Origin: Pycnopodia helianthoides
Lineage: Eukaryota; Echinodermata; Asteroidea; Forcipulatida; Asteriidae
Reading direction: 5' to 3'
Assembly: GCA_032158295.1 (NCBI GenBank)
Contig: CM063262.1
Location: 3,133,394 to 3,197,393 of the forward strand
DNA length: 64,000 bases
Shown: positions 1 through 13,400 of the stretch, piece by piece
Numbering within the stretch: position 1 is the first letter of the stretch
How the letters are laid out: the number at the start of each line of letters is the position of its first letter
The notes under the pieces: model-generated
The model's database searches: none
Told to the model about the DNA's origin: nothing
What the model saw: the letters and a program-made list of their open reading frames with translations, nothing else
Made by a program: the position numbers and the translations under genes

Positions 1-868
1 CCTCCATGCTGATCCCAATTAAATGCGTGCAGTTCTCGTCCAAATGTCCCTGTCGGCTGGTATTAAAACTGTTTAAATTTTAGTTAACCCTGCGGCTTAA
101 TTAGTCTCAGTGTATTACATATTATTGGTCACATTGGTACATCGTTCAATTATTTGGGAGAAGAGCATTTCCAATTATTAAATATGTAAAAAACCAATCA
201 ACCAACCCAATCTGGAAAACGATTATCCAATTCGGTTGTCCCGTTTTAAACGACAGTACAAAGAAAAGGGGTTTAAATTGGTCACAATCTTATATCGACT
301 TTGGCAATCGGGTACATTTATCAGTAATTGAGATTTGGTAAGTATATATATTACAATGCTCAGTTGTCGGCTTTTACAGTAGATATGTATACGGAGGATA
401 GACAAGTGATTCATAACCATTGAACCACTTACCTATTAAAATTTATATTTTAACTGTTTCGATAACAACCAAATCTGTTGGCATTACTTTACATAGATTT
501 CATTCGATCCACTGAATAAAAACAAACACCATTACAAACGAAGAACCTGCCACAATCAAAACATTGTTATCGAGAATTAAAAACGATTACAACAGTACGT
601 CACAAATTGACTGTTTTAATTCCTTTGTGCGCTATCGACGGGTTAGTAAGCATTGTTATAAATTGCGCCATAAGTGGTTCGCCTGCTAGGATGACGTCAC
701 ACGTCAATTCTCTTATTATGAAGGGCGTCAGCCTTTACTAGCGCGGTAGGGGGCTTCTGACGTTAGTTGTCATTATGGCGAGTCTTTGCATCCAAGCAAA
801 TCCGTAATTTTTTCAAGTCAAACTGTCAAATGGATCATGCAATTTTGTTTAGTATGTTATGAGCCACA

Positions 869-1034
869 TTGGACCTTTTCCACTGACCTCATCACTCCGC
901 CATCTTAGGTAGTACACAATGACGAAAAATGGAATACGCCCAGCTAAGTACACGCGGCGCACATGATCACTACAGCCAATGACCTCTAGCCGAGGGTGCC
1001 TTGTACTCAAATGACTTTATGTGCATAAGGTCTA
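869..1034. mobile_element. Inverted-repeat element, AGACCTTATGCA family
   Basis: It shares a core with copies at 11996-12158 and 35624-35796: CCATTG- or ACAATG-like inner blocks, CGCGGCGCACA, CCAATGACCTCTAGCCGAGG and the end GCATAAGGTCT. This copy runs opposite to the one at 35624. The left end is less certain. Confidence 0.55.
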
Positions 1035-1333
1035 CGCGGAGGTCAGAGGTGAGAATTAAATGTACACCGAATTGTTCACATAGAGCACTGACACAATACC
1101 TTTAAGTTTGCGTGCAGTGTTCAAACGAATATCCCAACAATTCCGGGCAATTTTGTCTAGAACTGATCGTGGCTGGCCTCGATCCTGCTGTATGCTAAAC
1201 TACTCGCATTTTAGTTCTGTAGTCTTATTAAGATACTGCTGTTGTTCAAACCATGAGTCGTAGATAACATGTACAACATGAGCGTCTTGAACCAAGACTA
1301 AGCAGCAGTGCGAAGTTCCACAATGATGTATCT

Positions 1334-1477
1334 GGGCCCAATTTCATAGAGCTGCTTAAGGATACCAGTTACAGATAGTTTACACGTGACATGGTATTTT
1401 GGCTGGTAACCTTATTTTGGTAAGTAATACTTTGTTAGCTACTTTTTGTGCTAAAGGAGCTCTATAAAATTGGGCCC
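1334..1477. mobile_element. Inverted-repeat element, GGGCCCAATTTCATAGAGC family
   Basis: It starts GGGCCCAATTTCATAGAGCT and ends with the near complement AGCTCTATAAAATTGGGCCC. Inner blocks GATACCAGTTACA and GGCTGGTAACCTTATT match the copies at 33817 and 39694. It is shorter than the 193-bp full copies. Confidence 0.8.
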
Positions 1478-2663
1478 TGCTCATGACCGTGTGGAGGCTG
1501 CGCAGGCTCGATGAAGGATAATGAAGTTGTCGACGGAAATCATTGCATTTCAAAATAACATTAGTGGCGGGAAGCTCTGCAGACGCACAGGATTTACCTT
1601 GGTTGGAAACCCTGTCCGGTTTGTCTTAATGTCTTTCGTACCAACAACAAAAACGCAAAACAGGAAGTAAAGAAGCTATAAGTCAAAGTTCAACGTCAGA
1701 CTTGAAAACAAGCCGTTGCACTGCTTTTTGTCTCAACGTGTCGAGCCTGTAATTACGTGACCACCCGGGGGCGAAACGCACCAGTGTCAGGAGGAAAAGT
1801 GTGTTAACGGCTTGATTTCACGTCTAGTTCAAGATAGAAGTTACCACAGTATTATACACTCTTTGAAACAAGCAGAAGGCTACACCAAAAGACCATACAT
1901 AAAGTGAAAAAGAAGCACAATAAAAGTAGTCCGGGACAATTTTTTAATAAAACTTGTCATAACGAGCACACAACGTATCTTAGTCTTTCCTGTCTCTTCT
2001 GTTATTACAGGCAAATAAAAACTAAAATCCAACATTGTTTAAACACTGTCCCCCGCCCTTTAAGCAAGCTGCAATGAAAGTGATGTTTACCCCAGAAGTT
2101 TGTCAGTCAGGAATGTTTTGGTTTACCGCAGAATTAATATTAAAAATGTTCCATCTCAATTCGAAAATGTTTCTGACAACACAAGATTTTCTAAATAAAG
2201 GCCTTACACTTATCCCCCCAAAAATAAAATGATTCTTTTAATCACATTGAATTTCATGTATTAAATATAGACCATATTTTTTTGAAACAATTTTAAAGGA
2301 AACATAGGAAACATTAAATCTTACATTTCCCCAAAACATTAAAAATAGCACTGATGGGTGTTAATGCTCTAAATACACCACGAGTAATTTTCTGAACCAT
2401 CGAAAAATATGATGAAACAAACTAATTCGCAAAAGCAAAGAACAAATAAGTACTGAAAGTGTCATCCATCTTCTAAAAAATGTGATAACAGTTTTTTCTT
2501 ACATCGATATGCTCATATCCCTCATTGGCTTCAAAGTACCAGATTCCTTGACTACGGGCATACTGATTTCGTCCACTCAAGCCCTCTTAGTCTATTTTGA
2601 AATACAATAGAATCTATTGTGATGAAAATAGTCAAAATAATGAACTGCGGCATTTCGAAGAAC

Positions 2664-2990
2664 AATGAGCAGCAACGACAAGGGCTGCTGCTGCAGCAGC
2701 AGCACCAACATCAGCAGTAGCAACAGCAACATAAGCAATAGTATCAGCAGCAACAGCAGCAACAGCAGCAGTAGCGTAGCAGCAGCAGCAGCAACAGCAC
2801 CAACAACAGCAGTAGCAGCAGCAACAGCAACAGCAACATCAGCATCAGTAGCAGCAGCGACAGCAACATCAGCAGCAGTAGCAGTAGCAACAGCTGCATC
2901 AGCAGCAACAACAACAACAAGAACAGCAAAAACAACAACAACAGCAGCAGCAAAAACAACAAACAACAACAGCAAAACAACAACTAAACG
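2664..2990. repeat. Imperfect CAG/CAA/ACA trinucleotide tract
   Basis: About 330 bp is almost entirely AGC, ACA and GTA triplets. Long frames (poly-Ser/Ala/Thr on plus, poly-Leu/Val on minus) come from the triplet period. The polyglutamine frame is broken by TAG triplets. I find no flanking splice or start support for coding use. Confidence 0.85.
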
Positions 2991-4115
2991 CAAAAAACTT
3001 AACAATCATGACGGTGATGAACATACTTGCGACAGTTTACTTTACATCATTTCCACAATTTGTGAAGGATTTTACTTTCCAAAACGGTGATGACTGGTTT
3101 CCGTTACAAATAATTGAAATAAAACTAATAATTCGGACAGACTGTTGCGTAAACAGACATTCATTGGGGTTGGGGAAGGCAAGCGGGGGCAAAGATATAA
3201 TTCGGGCATGTTTAATGTATCAAACCCTTTAATATTGTGGTGTTTTTTCTCTCGATCTCAATGGGGGCAAGACGGGAGAGAGGGGGGCAAGACGGAGAGA
3301 GGGAGGGTAGGTCCTGAGCGGGGGCTCCTGCCCCTCCCTGCCTCACCCCCTTTCACCGGTTACGCCACAGCCGATAGAATCACAAACATCAACGTGACTC
3401 GATGCGTTTTACAAAACTGTTCCAAATGGTTTGATCTGGACACATCTGTCACGACAACACTATAACAGCTGAGATGGATACATTTATGTGTTAATCGAAT
3501 CCGCGGGATAAGCAAGGGGTCTGACATCCATGAAAACAAAAACTTGTTCTGTAAATAATTAAAAAAATAATAATATAGACGGAAAAAACTACCACTTCCT
3601 TTAAAAACAATGTATATATAATAATAATTATCGTTATTAAGATAAATAGTAAGACAGAAATAATACAAATAGTTGTCATTTCTCAGAGCGTATCATGGAA
3701 AACTTTTACATCTTAAAGTAGTCTTAAGAATGCACGTTAGTCGAACAAAATAGAGGTTTAAAATGCAGGCTGAGGTTCATCCCTGAATATCCCTCCCACA
3801 CCCATATTCGAAGTGTTTTCCGTTGGCGTGTGTGTACAATGGTATTATGTCAGACTTTGACATTTCTTTCTCTTCGCAAAGTTCAAAGCTCAATGTGCAA
3901 TGTGGTTCATCGGCTGTCTTATTTGAAAGTTTAAAAATTTAAATCAATTAAATGGACGGTTTTTTCCCGACAAGGCCGTGTCCGAATTGAAGCCTGTGGC
4001 ACTGGCTACGACAACGGCTAAAAGTGCCATTCTTCAATGTGTTAGTTGCAGCCAACAGTGGTAGTCGTAGCCGTAGCACTAATGGCTCATCCAAAGGAAA
4101 CACTTGGTGGCGCAC

Positions 4116-4121
4116 TTTATT
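4116..4121 (-). terminator. Candidate PDE9A polyadenylation signal
   Basis: TTTATT on the plus strand is AATAAA on the coding strand, 366 bp past the PDE9A stop codon at 4487. It is a reasonable candidate, but there is no transcript evidence. Confidence 0.35.
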
Positions 4122-4486
4122 GTTAGCAACTCGTTTTGGAGAGCAATTACATTTTTGTGTTATAACAAAACTTCGAGAATCTGTAGGATTTCAGCCTAGT
4201 CGACGCCACGGAATTTTCCTTTTACTTTATACATTATCAAGGTGCTGTCAAATTACAGAAATACAAGTTACAATTACCTGTTTAAAAATACAAAATTTGA
4301 TTAAATATATTCTTGTTTTCTTTTGCACCACCAGCCGAATTTCATTTATCATGAGAACCTTTCATACGAATAATTTTTAAAATCTACAACAAAACAGAGG
4401 CTCTCAAAATAGCACCCTCATGTGACGTAAGCATTTAGTGCCCCCGTGTGACGGCATTTAGTGCCCCCGTGTGACGTCATGTCTTC

Positions 4487-7400
4487 TCAGGTTGCTGCAG
4501 TGCTGCTGCTCGTGGAATCTAGTCCCGCAAGCTGATTGTGTTCATTCTTTTTCCTCTGTAAGGAAATAAAAGACAAAATGGATAACCACGTCCATTATCA
4601 ATTGCATTGATTATTGATTATCGATTATTATTGACTTGGCTGATTCCTACCTCTTCCCTCGCAGAGTCATCGGCAATTTTGAGTTCTTCATAACGGTACA
4701 AAGCATCCCGCAGTGGTTGAAGCATGGTGGCGTCCAACGCCACAAAAACCTAGTTTAAAAAGAGTTAATAAAGAGACGAAAACCTAATTAAATGACACAA
4801 AAACCTAGTTAAGAAAGACGAAACTTAGTTCAAATAGAGGAAAACCTAGTTAAGGAGGAGACGCAAACGTAGTTATAAAATGGACGTTCAAGAGACGAAC
4901 AACTATTGAAATGAGAGGCAAACCTAGTTTATAAAAGGGACAAAAACCTATTGAAAAGAGGAGCAAACCTAGTCAAAGACACCAAATCAAAGTTTAAAAA
5001 GACCAAAGCCAAGTTTAATCTAAAGAGATGAGAAATTGTATAAACAAGCCTTGGAGCAAAGTCATATCAAACTTAGTCTTACGAAACGTCAGGCCATTAT
5101 ACTATTTCTAACATAATTAGGTTTACACTAAGTTTGGAAAGTTCGTACGACCTTTATTTGAGATTGAGATTTGTTGAGATTGTGCCTTTGTTGATGTGCT
5201 GGGTGTCATGGGACAAAATGACTGTCATAGTTTGACCATAATCTTGTAGGTTCACCAATTGATTTGCTCTGCCCTTGGTATATCAGGTTTGGGGAACACT
5301 ATAGGAACATAATTGGGGGCTAATTACATGTGTGGAGTTTCTTCCACACACATAATATTATTTGAAATCGACAGTGCCCCGCAGGGTTTTAAAAACTCAC
5401 CGTAGCTACGACCTCAAACATTGGGATCAAGACGAACTTGATGAAGCCGATCTGGGAGGTGGGTTTGGTGACCTTATCCCTGTCCATGAAAGATGCCACC
5501 GGGAGACCCTCCATCTTTTCCCTGTCACTCTGATGACGTTCGAAAGGAGTCAAGGGAAGAAGAAGGGAATGAGATTAAAGATGTCAAGATACATGAAGAA
5601 CAACTTAGTTGCAAGTTGTACTTTCAAAGATAACTTCTTACATTAAGAAGGTGGGTTCGAATCCTTGCTTGAATTGGCCGGTCGCTGTGCTTTTGCATTG
5701 AGCAATACACTTTACCATAAATTGTTCCGTAATACTCGGAGGGATGTGCCTTTGGTCCTATACTAGTGTACTATGATGTATTGCAGAAGAAAGAACGGAG
5801 AACTTAGCATGGAAATATAGAATAAATATGCGCTGACGTCACATCGCCGCCATCGTGGATGTATACCTGAAACAACGATGGCACAATGGATGTTCTGTGC
5901 ACGGAGGGCGCAAACGAGCAACCCTTCTTCTAAACTCTTCGAAAGGCCACACTCACCATAGAGCAGCTTTAAGTAACACAATTATGCTTACCAGAATACT
6001 GGACTAACAGACAATAGAAATCATGTCACTTGTACAATCTGTGACTGTGGTATCCTGCTTACTTTTGCTCAGCAGAAAATTCTTTACCAGTATTTCTGCT
6101 TAGCAGCCTTGGACCCAGACCTTCAAAACATCTATTCATATTGTACCTGCATGAAGTACTCCTCCAGTAAGCAGTCGACCCAGGGCTCCGATACTTCGAT
6201 CGGGCGTACTTCATTTGAGATATCGCAGCATTTGATGAGCAGCATCTTTAACTGCGTCAACAAGGAATCAAACGGAGATAAAAGTAAAACATAATTTACT
6301 CATAATATAACGACGCGCAGTGCGTGAGTGCACTTACACGCGCCTATCCTGTCCGCCATTTTGGGAGTCAAATTGTATGCAAAGGCAGCCTCGCTACCAT
6401 AGACAGCGCGCCGTATCGAAACCCGTTCGTCTCTGTAACCCCTGGTAGGGATGTGAGCAAGGTGTGCTGGAAAAATGGGGTGGTGAGATCAATAACCCCT
6501 GGGAACGAGATTGACACAATGGAATATGTAAATTGAACATGACGCGTGCGCACTGTCCCTACTGGCAAAAATGAGTGAACATCGCGCCTTTTTTGTATGG
6601 GACTGATGGTGGCGTGACGCACACGCGTTTGTGCGTCTGCCTAGAGCACAACTCTATGGCGTTTTCCCAGCACGCATGCGTGAATGTAATCAGCATTCTT
6701 TCATGGGAAATGTCTATCGACTCCCAAAATGGCGGAAAATAGTAGACGTGCATTTCCAGAGTCTTCAATTAAATTAACGAATGGTGAAATTTATTAAAGG
6801 TCTTTAATCATGCCATTATCTCAGTTTTGACACAGTATTTTACTAGGAAATATTTCTCTTAATCTCTTGAGGGGATTGGTACTGTGTGAACTTTGTAACA
6901 TAAGAGTTATCAGAATGAAACATATATCACTTCCACAATGACCATCAATCCAGCAATTGCATTTGAAAGCTAAATCGTATAAAAGTTAACCGAAGATTGA
7001 GATAAATACTGACGTAGTTGAGATGTTCTTCGTTGGCGATGTCAAACCCATTCTTCACGTATTTCTTGAATTGGTCGAGAATCTCGCTGTGACGCGCCAT
7101 GTCGGTTGCCAGGATCAACATGATGACGCCCTATAAGGATGACGTCATAGTTCAAAAGTTACTACATATTAGGAAATTTTATTATTAGACGTCTTAAGTC
7201 TCGAGCACAAAACCCAGCCGAGTACGAGTCAATTTTGCTAACCAGAAAAAAGGTAAAAACGTTCATTTACATGGAACTGATGACCTAATCTAATAGAGAG
7301 ACTCGAGCTGGTTTACTTCGAATGTTGAGTCAATTTCACAAAGAGTTAAAATTGATCCTAACTGTGTGTTAATCTTAATTGCTAAGCAAAGAGTGATGTC

Positions 7401-10400
7401 ACAATAAAACTCATCTTCTTGATAAAACCTTATTGCTTTGTGAAATCAAACTCAGGAAACGCAGAGATGCAACACATTTAACACAAATTACACCGCTGAA
7501 CCATCTAGTCTTTAGTTTCAAGGCGTTCGAGAACATTTTCAGCATCACACAAGTTTCAACTGCAGAGGACGCTGCTGAGGGAGATGTCGTGGTATCGAAT
7601 GGCCAAGTCGGTCCCGTCACTTGTTACCTCTGAGTTACAAAGCCGAATGGTCGATTATAGTTTATGGAGAAGTGACAATCGTTATATGGCTATTAAACTC
7701 AAGTCATTTGATCAAAATGGAACAGCCGATTCAGCACGTATTCGATCTAGTGTGCCCCTGTTGGTAAGACATTTTTAAATCCTTGAGTATATCATGAAAA
7801 CGCATTGAAACAAGCCTTTTTCTTGTTACCTGTCGGATAGTCTTGAACTTGTCTTGGTCCACGTTACCAAAGATGTTACACTCTGGATTGCTGATGATCT
7901 TGAAGGCCACAGCACAGTGGTGGTTCTCCAGCGGTGAAATGTCGTTGTATCGAATGGCCAAATCGGTCCGGGCATTTATTTGGTACCTATGGACGACAAA
8001 GCCATTACGTCATAATGGGAGACTTTTGAACGCTAGATGGCAGCAGCCATAGCAGGTAAAATTCCATTGTTTACGTAGTTCTACGCATTGCTGAGAACAA
8101 TGGATTTACCTGGTAAGTCTGCTGCCACTTAGCTTTCCCAAAAGTCCCCCATTTATGAAGGAGACCATGAAAAGGTAAAGATTCATCGAATGTCTAGGCG
8201 CCGTTTCGGGCATTTATAGAGAAGTGACAGCCGTTATAAAGAGATTTCAGTCCGGTTTTAAAAAGCCTAGTGACGAAGGAGCCGTTATTTCAAATTATGA
8301 AGGAGCCAAGTCGTCTTAAACAGAATATATGTTACTCCTAAAACATATGATTCAAAGGGTGAAAATAGTTAGCATATTTTGAACATTTGGAGTATTATCA
8401 ACCAGCACTTTGTCTCACGCCCTTGGACTCACTAAATCAACTTTCACATAAGTTCGTGGCCGAGCGGATAAGAACACCGGACTCAAGCTCTGGTGTTTCT
8501 GATCAGCAGAGTGTGGGTTCGAGCCCCGGTCGTGACACTTGTGTCCTTAAGCAAGACACTTAACCACTATTGCTGCGTCCTTCGGATGGGACGTAAGGCC
8601 GTAGGTCCCGTGTGTTGTGTAGTACACGTAAAATAACCCAGTGCACTTATCGTAAACAGAAGGGGTTCGCCCCGGTGATGCTGGTTTGATCGGCAGCATA
8701 CTGCGCCACAGCACCTTGTAGTTGCAAACCATTACATGGTGCTATAAATGAATAGGCCTCATACTTCAAAAGCGTAGCTCCACATACCTTGCAGGAAAAA
8801 AAAACAATGAGGCGCTTTGATACGCCCATTGCGATGTGATAAAGCGCTATATAAGAACCAAGTAGTAGTATAAGATACTTCAGACATAATATTCGTACGT
8901 GTTGTTATATCCCGGATGGTCGAGGTCATGGCACAGGGCGGCCGTCAGGAGGATTCCCAGCTCCATCCGGGATAGTATTGACCCCAGGTCACACAGATGG
9001 ATCATGCCGTACATCATTTGAGTCACGCAGAAACAATGGCGGAAATTATGGAAAGGGTTTCGACGGTAGTTCTCTTGAACACACAGCTGGAAATTGAAAA
9101 CATTAAATAAAACATCAGAGAAACACAACAAAGACATGTTGGCCATAATACAAACTTACTTTTTTGAACTTTTTGAACCAACACCTTGATATTAGTAAAA
9201 GTACTAGTTGCACCGTATAATAGCTCATTATGTGGGTCCCAATGTGCATGATCGGTACGCAAAGGATTCTTGGTGAAATCTGATTAAAGCAACTATAGAA
9301 TCTGGCACAGTTACATGTAAACTACAGCATGGCGTCAATCTTGACAACTTGATTTATTGTTTAACTGTACTAGGTTTCCCAAGATGCATTGCGGTATATT
9401 TTGAAGATGGCGGCTGTGTACGGTGTTTTCCCGAGTCATGTGGACAAACCTCAATTTACATGCACTACTCAGAGCCTTAGGTCAAATCTCACCGAGTTGC
9501 CGCTGATTTTTTCCCTGCATGACTCGGAAAGTACCTGGCTATAAAGTGTTAGTCAAACATTTGTGCTATAGGGTTCCCCCTTAACCCCAATCAAAAAAGG
9601 CCAATAACCTCTGGGGCAAGGACGGTTTGGCTGAAAGCTGCACACTCTACAGATATATATCCAAAATCATGTTTTCCCAAAATGAGGATACCACTTTCGA
9701 CTTATTTTTGTGGTATCGCTTCCGTTACCCAGAAAAGCACCGAGTGCAATTGGTTAGGCCGTGTTTGAATATGTGACTTCGGCTACGGTTAATGGCGTTG
9801 GGTGGAACGCAAATAGCAATGCTTAAACAAGTTGGAATGATCCGCTTGCAGCCAGAGTAATCCACATGATCACTGTTGATGCATACATATTTGTATTGTA
9901 TAGACGTACGTCAACGTACCAGGAATCGTTTGAGCACCAGCGTGTCGATACTAAACTCTTCAACCAATCCAAGCTCGTGATACATGTGCTCCAGAAGACA
10001 TAACATCTGTCAAATTCAAGAAGGAGATGATAATTCAGAGACAACGTGATCGATTCACAGACGAGGACACCAAGTTCAAGCACAAGTCTACCTTTTTAGT
10101 CCGAGTTCGAGTGCAATTCAAAATTAATGTTAAATTGAAGTCACGACTTTTTTTTCTAAGTTTGGATTTTTTTACGGGTTTTCTTGAAGCCTTTAAAGAA
10201 GGTAAAGAGATGATTAATGTTAGGAAAAAACGTGTGGCTCTGGGAAGTCATTCCTGGCTGGGTTCCAAAAGAAGACGTCATTATTATTTCGGGAAATTTT
10301 ATCCATTTGTGAAGCACTTCAGGTCCAGTGTTCCTTTAGTCGCCTTGTTTTTCTAAGAAGGTGAAAAGTCTTTACTATTTGGTGAATTCAAAATGTTTTT

Positions 10401-13400
10401 ACCTCATTCGATTCCCAGTGCCAGATATCAAACGCTGGTTTCTTCAGATACTCGATTGTTTCTTGTGACAGAGTGTACTGCAACGAGAGAAAGAAGAGGA
10501 AGAAGAACAACAAACTAGATAATACAATTTTATGTATGAACAATTACGAGTATCGCTCTCCCCTTGGACGAGTGTAGGCCTTCCTGTTTAAGTATCAAAA
10601 ATATACGGAATGGTAAACAAATCCTATATTTACGGCAAAAATCAAAAACAACTAATAAATAATAAATATTAATATAATATAATAAATAATACATAATAAT
10701 ATTTAATCAATAAATCCTTGGTATAAGATATATATTATGTTATTTAATACGAATGGTACCTTGTGATATTTGGGTACGTCACGTCTGGCCGCTATCTTCT
10801 TCTCATCTCCCCCCGGGATGGCACATTTACAAAACATAGCGTGCCTACTGCAAAAGAAAACCGTCAGGTTATACTTATCAGGTTTTAAACAACAAATTAA
10901 AGGTCATTTTCAATTTAACTGTTATAGATTTGGAGTGACCGTGACAGTGAATCTTGATCCACACGCGGGCCTATTCTTCAATGTCCTCTTTACCGTAAGT
11001 AAACAATCAGCAGTTACGATAGCCGGCAAATCTGTGCGGCTGCGTAAATTCTTTATTGTGAATGGTGACTGCGTTATATCGAAAAGCATGATTTACAATT
11101 TCAGAATCAGGAAATTCCCCTGACACTTTTTTTTAGGGGGACTGTCGTCATGAACACAGCAGGCTTGTGGCGGTACAAGAAATTACAACTAACTGTCACT
11201 CACATGTACGCGCTGAATGAGAGTTCATAATATCATGAACAGCCAGAGGCAAGCTATGATCATAACGACAGTCCCATTTTAAAGAATAAGTCACAGGTGG
11301 AATGAAAAGAAAATAACTATTTTATCAAATTCCGACAATCCAGTCTGAAATTTTAATATAGTTAAATGCGTCAAATATGATAGCTTGACAGATAACTTGC
11401 TTAATATGATCATCAGAAATCAGCAGGGAACCCGTCAGAAACATGTTGTATCCTTACTTAGTATTTTTGGGCTTGTAACCGTCTCTGACTATCCATCAAA
11501 ATTCTGGGCTTTGAAAACTTGTGTGCACAGGTTTGTGTAATTTTGAACCTTACTTTTTTATTGAAATTTAACATTACAAAACAGTACATAATCATAATGC
11601 AAAAGACCGATACTTACGGCAAACACACCTACAAAGTCAAGCTTCGTATAGTGGCGTGCCGTGAAAACTGAACAAGACAGTATAAACGAGAATATTTCAT
11701 TTTAGTAAATTTTAAGTGAAGGACAAATACGATAAACAAAATTATTATAATTTTGTTTTGCTGCCTTTAAAGTTCATCTGCCAGGAGTAATTTTACGTAA
11801 TAAACTAATATGTTTACCTCTTGGCACTCAGCAATTCGTCCTTCAAATTACGTAATTCAACTTTGCATTTCTCAATCTCGATAGCCTTGAGGCCTTCCAC
11901 TGTGGAAAAACAACACCAACTCATAAACAAACAGTGGGACAATCGTCAGCATGTATACATATTATATCAGGCATTTTAAAGGGCCACTTCAACAATAGAC
12001 CTTATGCATTGACGTCATCCAGCCGAAGTTAAACAATGGTGAAACAATGAATACGCACAGATTTGTACGCGCGGTGCAAAGGACTGGCCAATGAACAACC
12101 TCCTTTTGACTTCTAGGCGAGGGCGCCCTACTCAAATGACGTCAAATGTTTAAGGTCTGCAACGCAGCGCATTAGTGGGGTCAAAATAATGTTTGATGCA
12201 CTTCTTAACTTTGCATAAAGAGTCAGATTCTCGGATAGAGATAGTGAGTGCATTCCAGGTTTGGGGAGCAAAATGAGAAAAGGTGCGATTTGAAGCAAAC
12301 TTGAGGAGCTACTGGCATAATTTGTTTCCATGAGGCAAGTAGTGTCAGATGCTGAGAGAAGGCTTGAGCTACCAGGCGGTGGGGATTAACAACGGAAGAG
12401 ATGTGTAGAAAGAGGGGGAGGTTGAGGCTCCCAGGCGCTACGTGCGTGATGGTAGTCTCGAGGTAAGACGTTTATTACTTGTGATTGAATCATCTACACC
12501 GCCGCTGGGGTCGCTTTATCCATTCAATAGGTGAGCTTGGGCTTGGTGTGATGATGCGGCGCAGTTCTTTTACACGCAACACTTTGGCTTTTTAATACGT
12601 CCCATCCGAAGCACAAAGCATTTACCGTTTAAGTGTCTTGCTAATTAAGGACACAAAAGTCACTTATAAAGGAATGTATCAAAATTAACTGCAATTATCG
12701 CAGACCTTCCATTTATTTAATTATTCAACTGTGACACTATTTTTTCAAAAATTCATACGGTCACTGTTCAATATAGTTCGTTTAATTTTTTATTATTTTA
12801 TAAATACTTATATGATAAAGAAATAAACTGATTTCTACTCACTTTCTTTTTTCTTCTCCATGATCGCAATCCTTGAAGACAGCTCTTCTTTAAGTTCACT
12901 GACCCCGAGAGCTCTTCAAAGAGAGAGAAAGAGAGAAAGAAAGAGAGATTTGATAAAACCAAGCATCATGGATGTTGAAGTCATTTTAATTTGTCATGAC
13001 AACGAATGGAGTTTTCCAGACGTCCAATCCAATCGCATCCAATAATGAGCCATTAATGGTTAAAAGATGGTCCGTTCTTCTACGGGGAATTATTGATTTC
13101 GGTTGCTAAGCTTGTTTTGTAATCCTTTTCATCTCGAAATTAAACAGACGGGCAGATGGATTGCTTTTCGTCGAAAACCATAAAGTTGAAGGTGCTTACG
13201 TCTCCTACGTCATCGGTTACCAAGCAATCAAGGGAGTATTTTTTGTATAAAGAGATGTCCTTTAAGGTCGATATAAATCGGGGCGTATTATACCCTAGCA
13301 GACCCTATGGCTTGGTCTTATTCCATTTAATTATTCTGACAGTCTTGAACGCTAGGTGGCAGCAAGTATAATGAGGTAAAAGTCAATTAGAGGGACACTG

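Larger units (their letters stand above)
1..4115. other. Non-coding flank downstream of PDE9A
   Basis: I see no exon with paired splice sites and protein-like composition. It holds two inverted-repeat elements (about 869-1034 and 1334-1477) and a trinucleotide tract (2664-2990). Open frames through the trinucleotide tract are a product of the repeat. Confidence 0.6.

Noticed and set aside
2592..3090. Long poly-Leu/Val and poly-Ser/Ala/Thr open frames on both strands
   Set aside because: They follow the three-base period of the CAG/CAA/ACA tract; there is no start context, splice site or conserved residue pattern.
11610..11672. A PDE9A exon-like stretch on the minus strand, TTCAG then TTTTCACGGC to GCC before GTAAGT
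   Set aside because: It has good-looking splice sites, but no frame fits the phases of its neighbours without a stop, while joining 11818 directly to 10847 gives [12 protein letters not shown] in line with the family. It could be a rare alternative exon.
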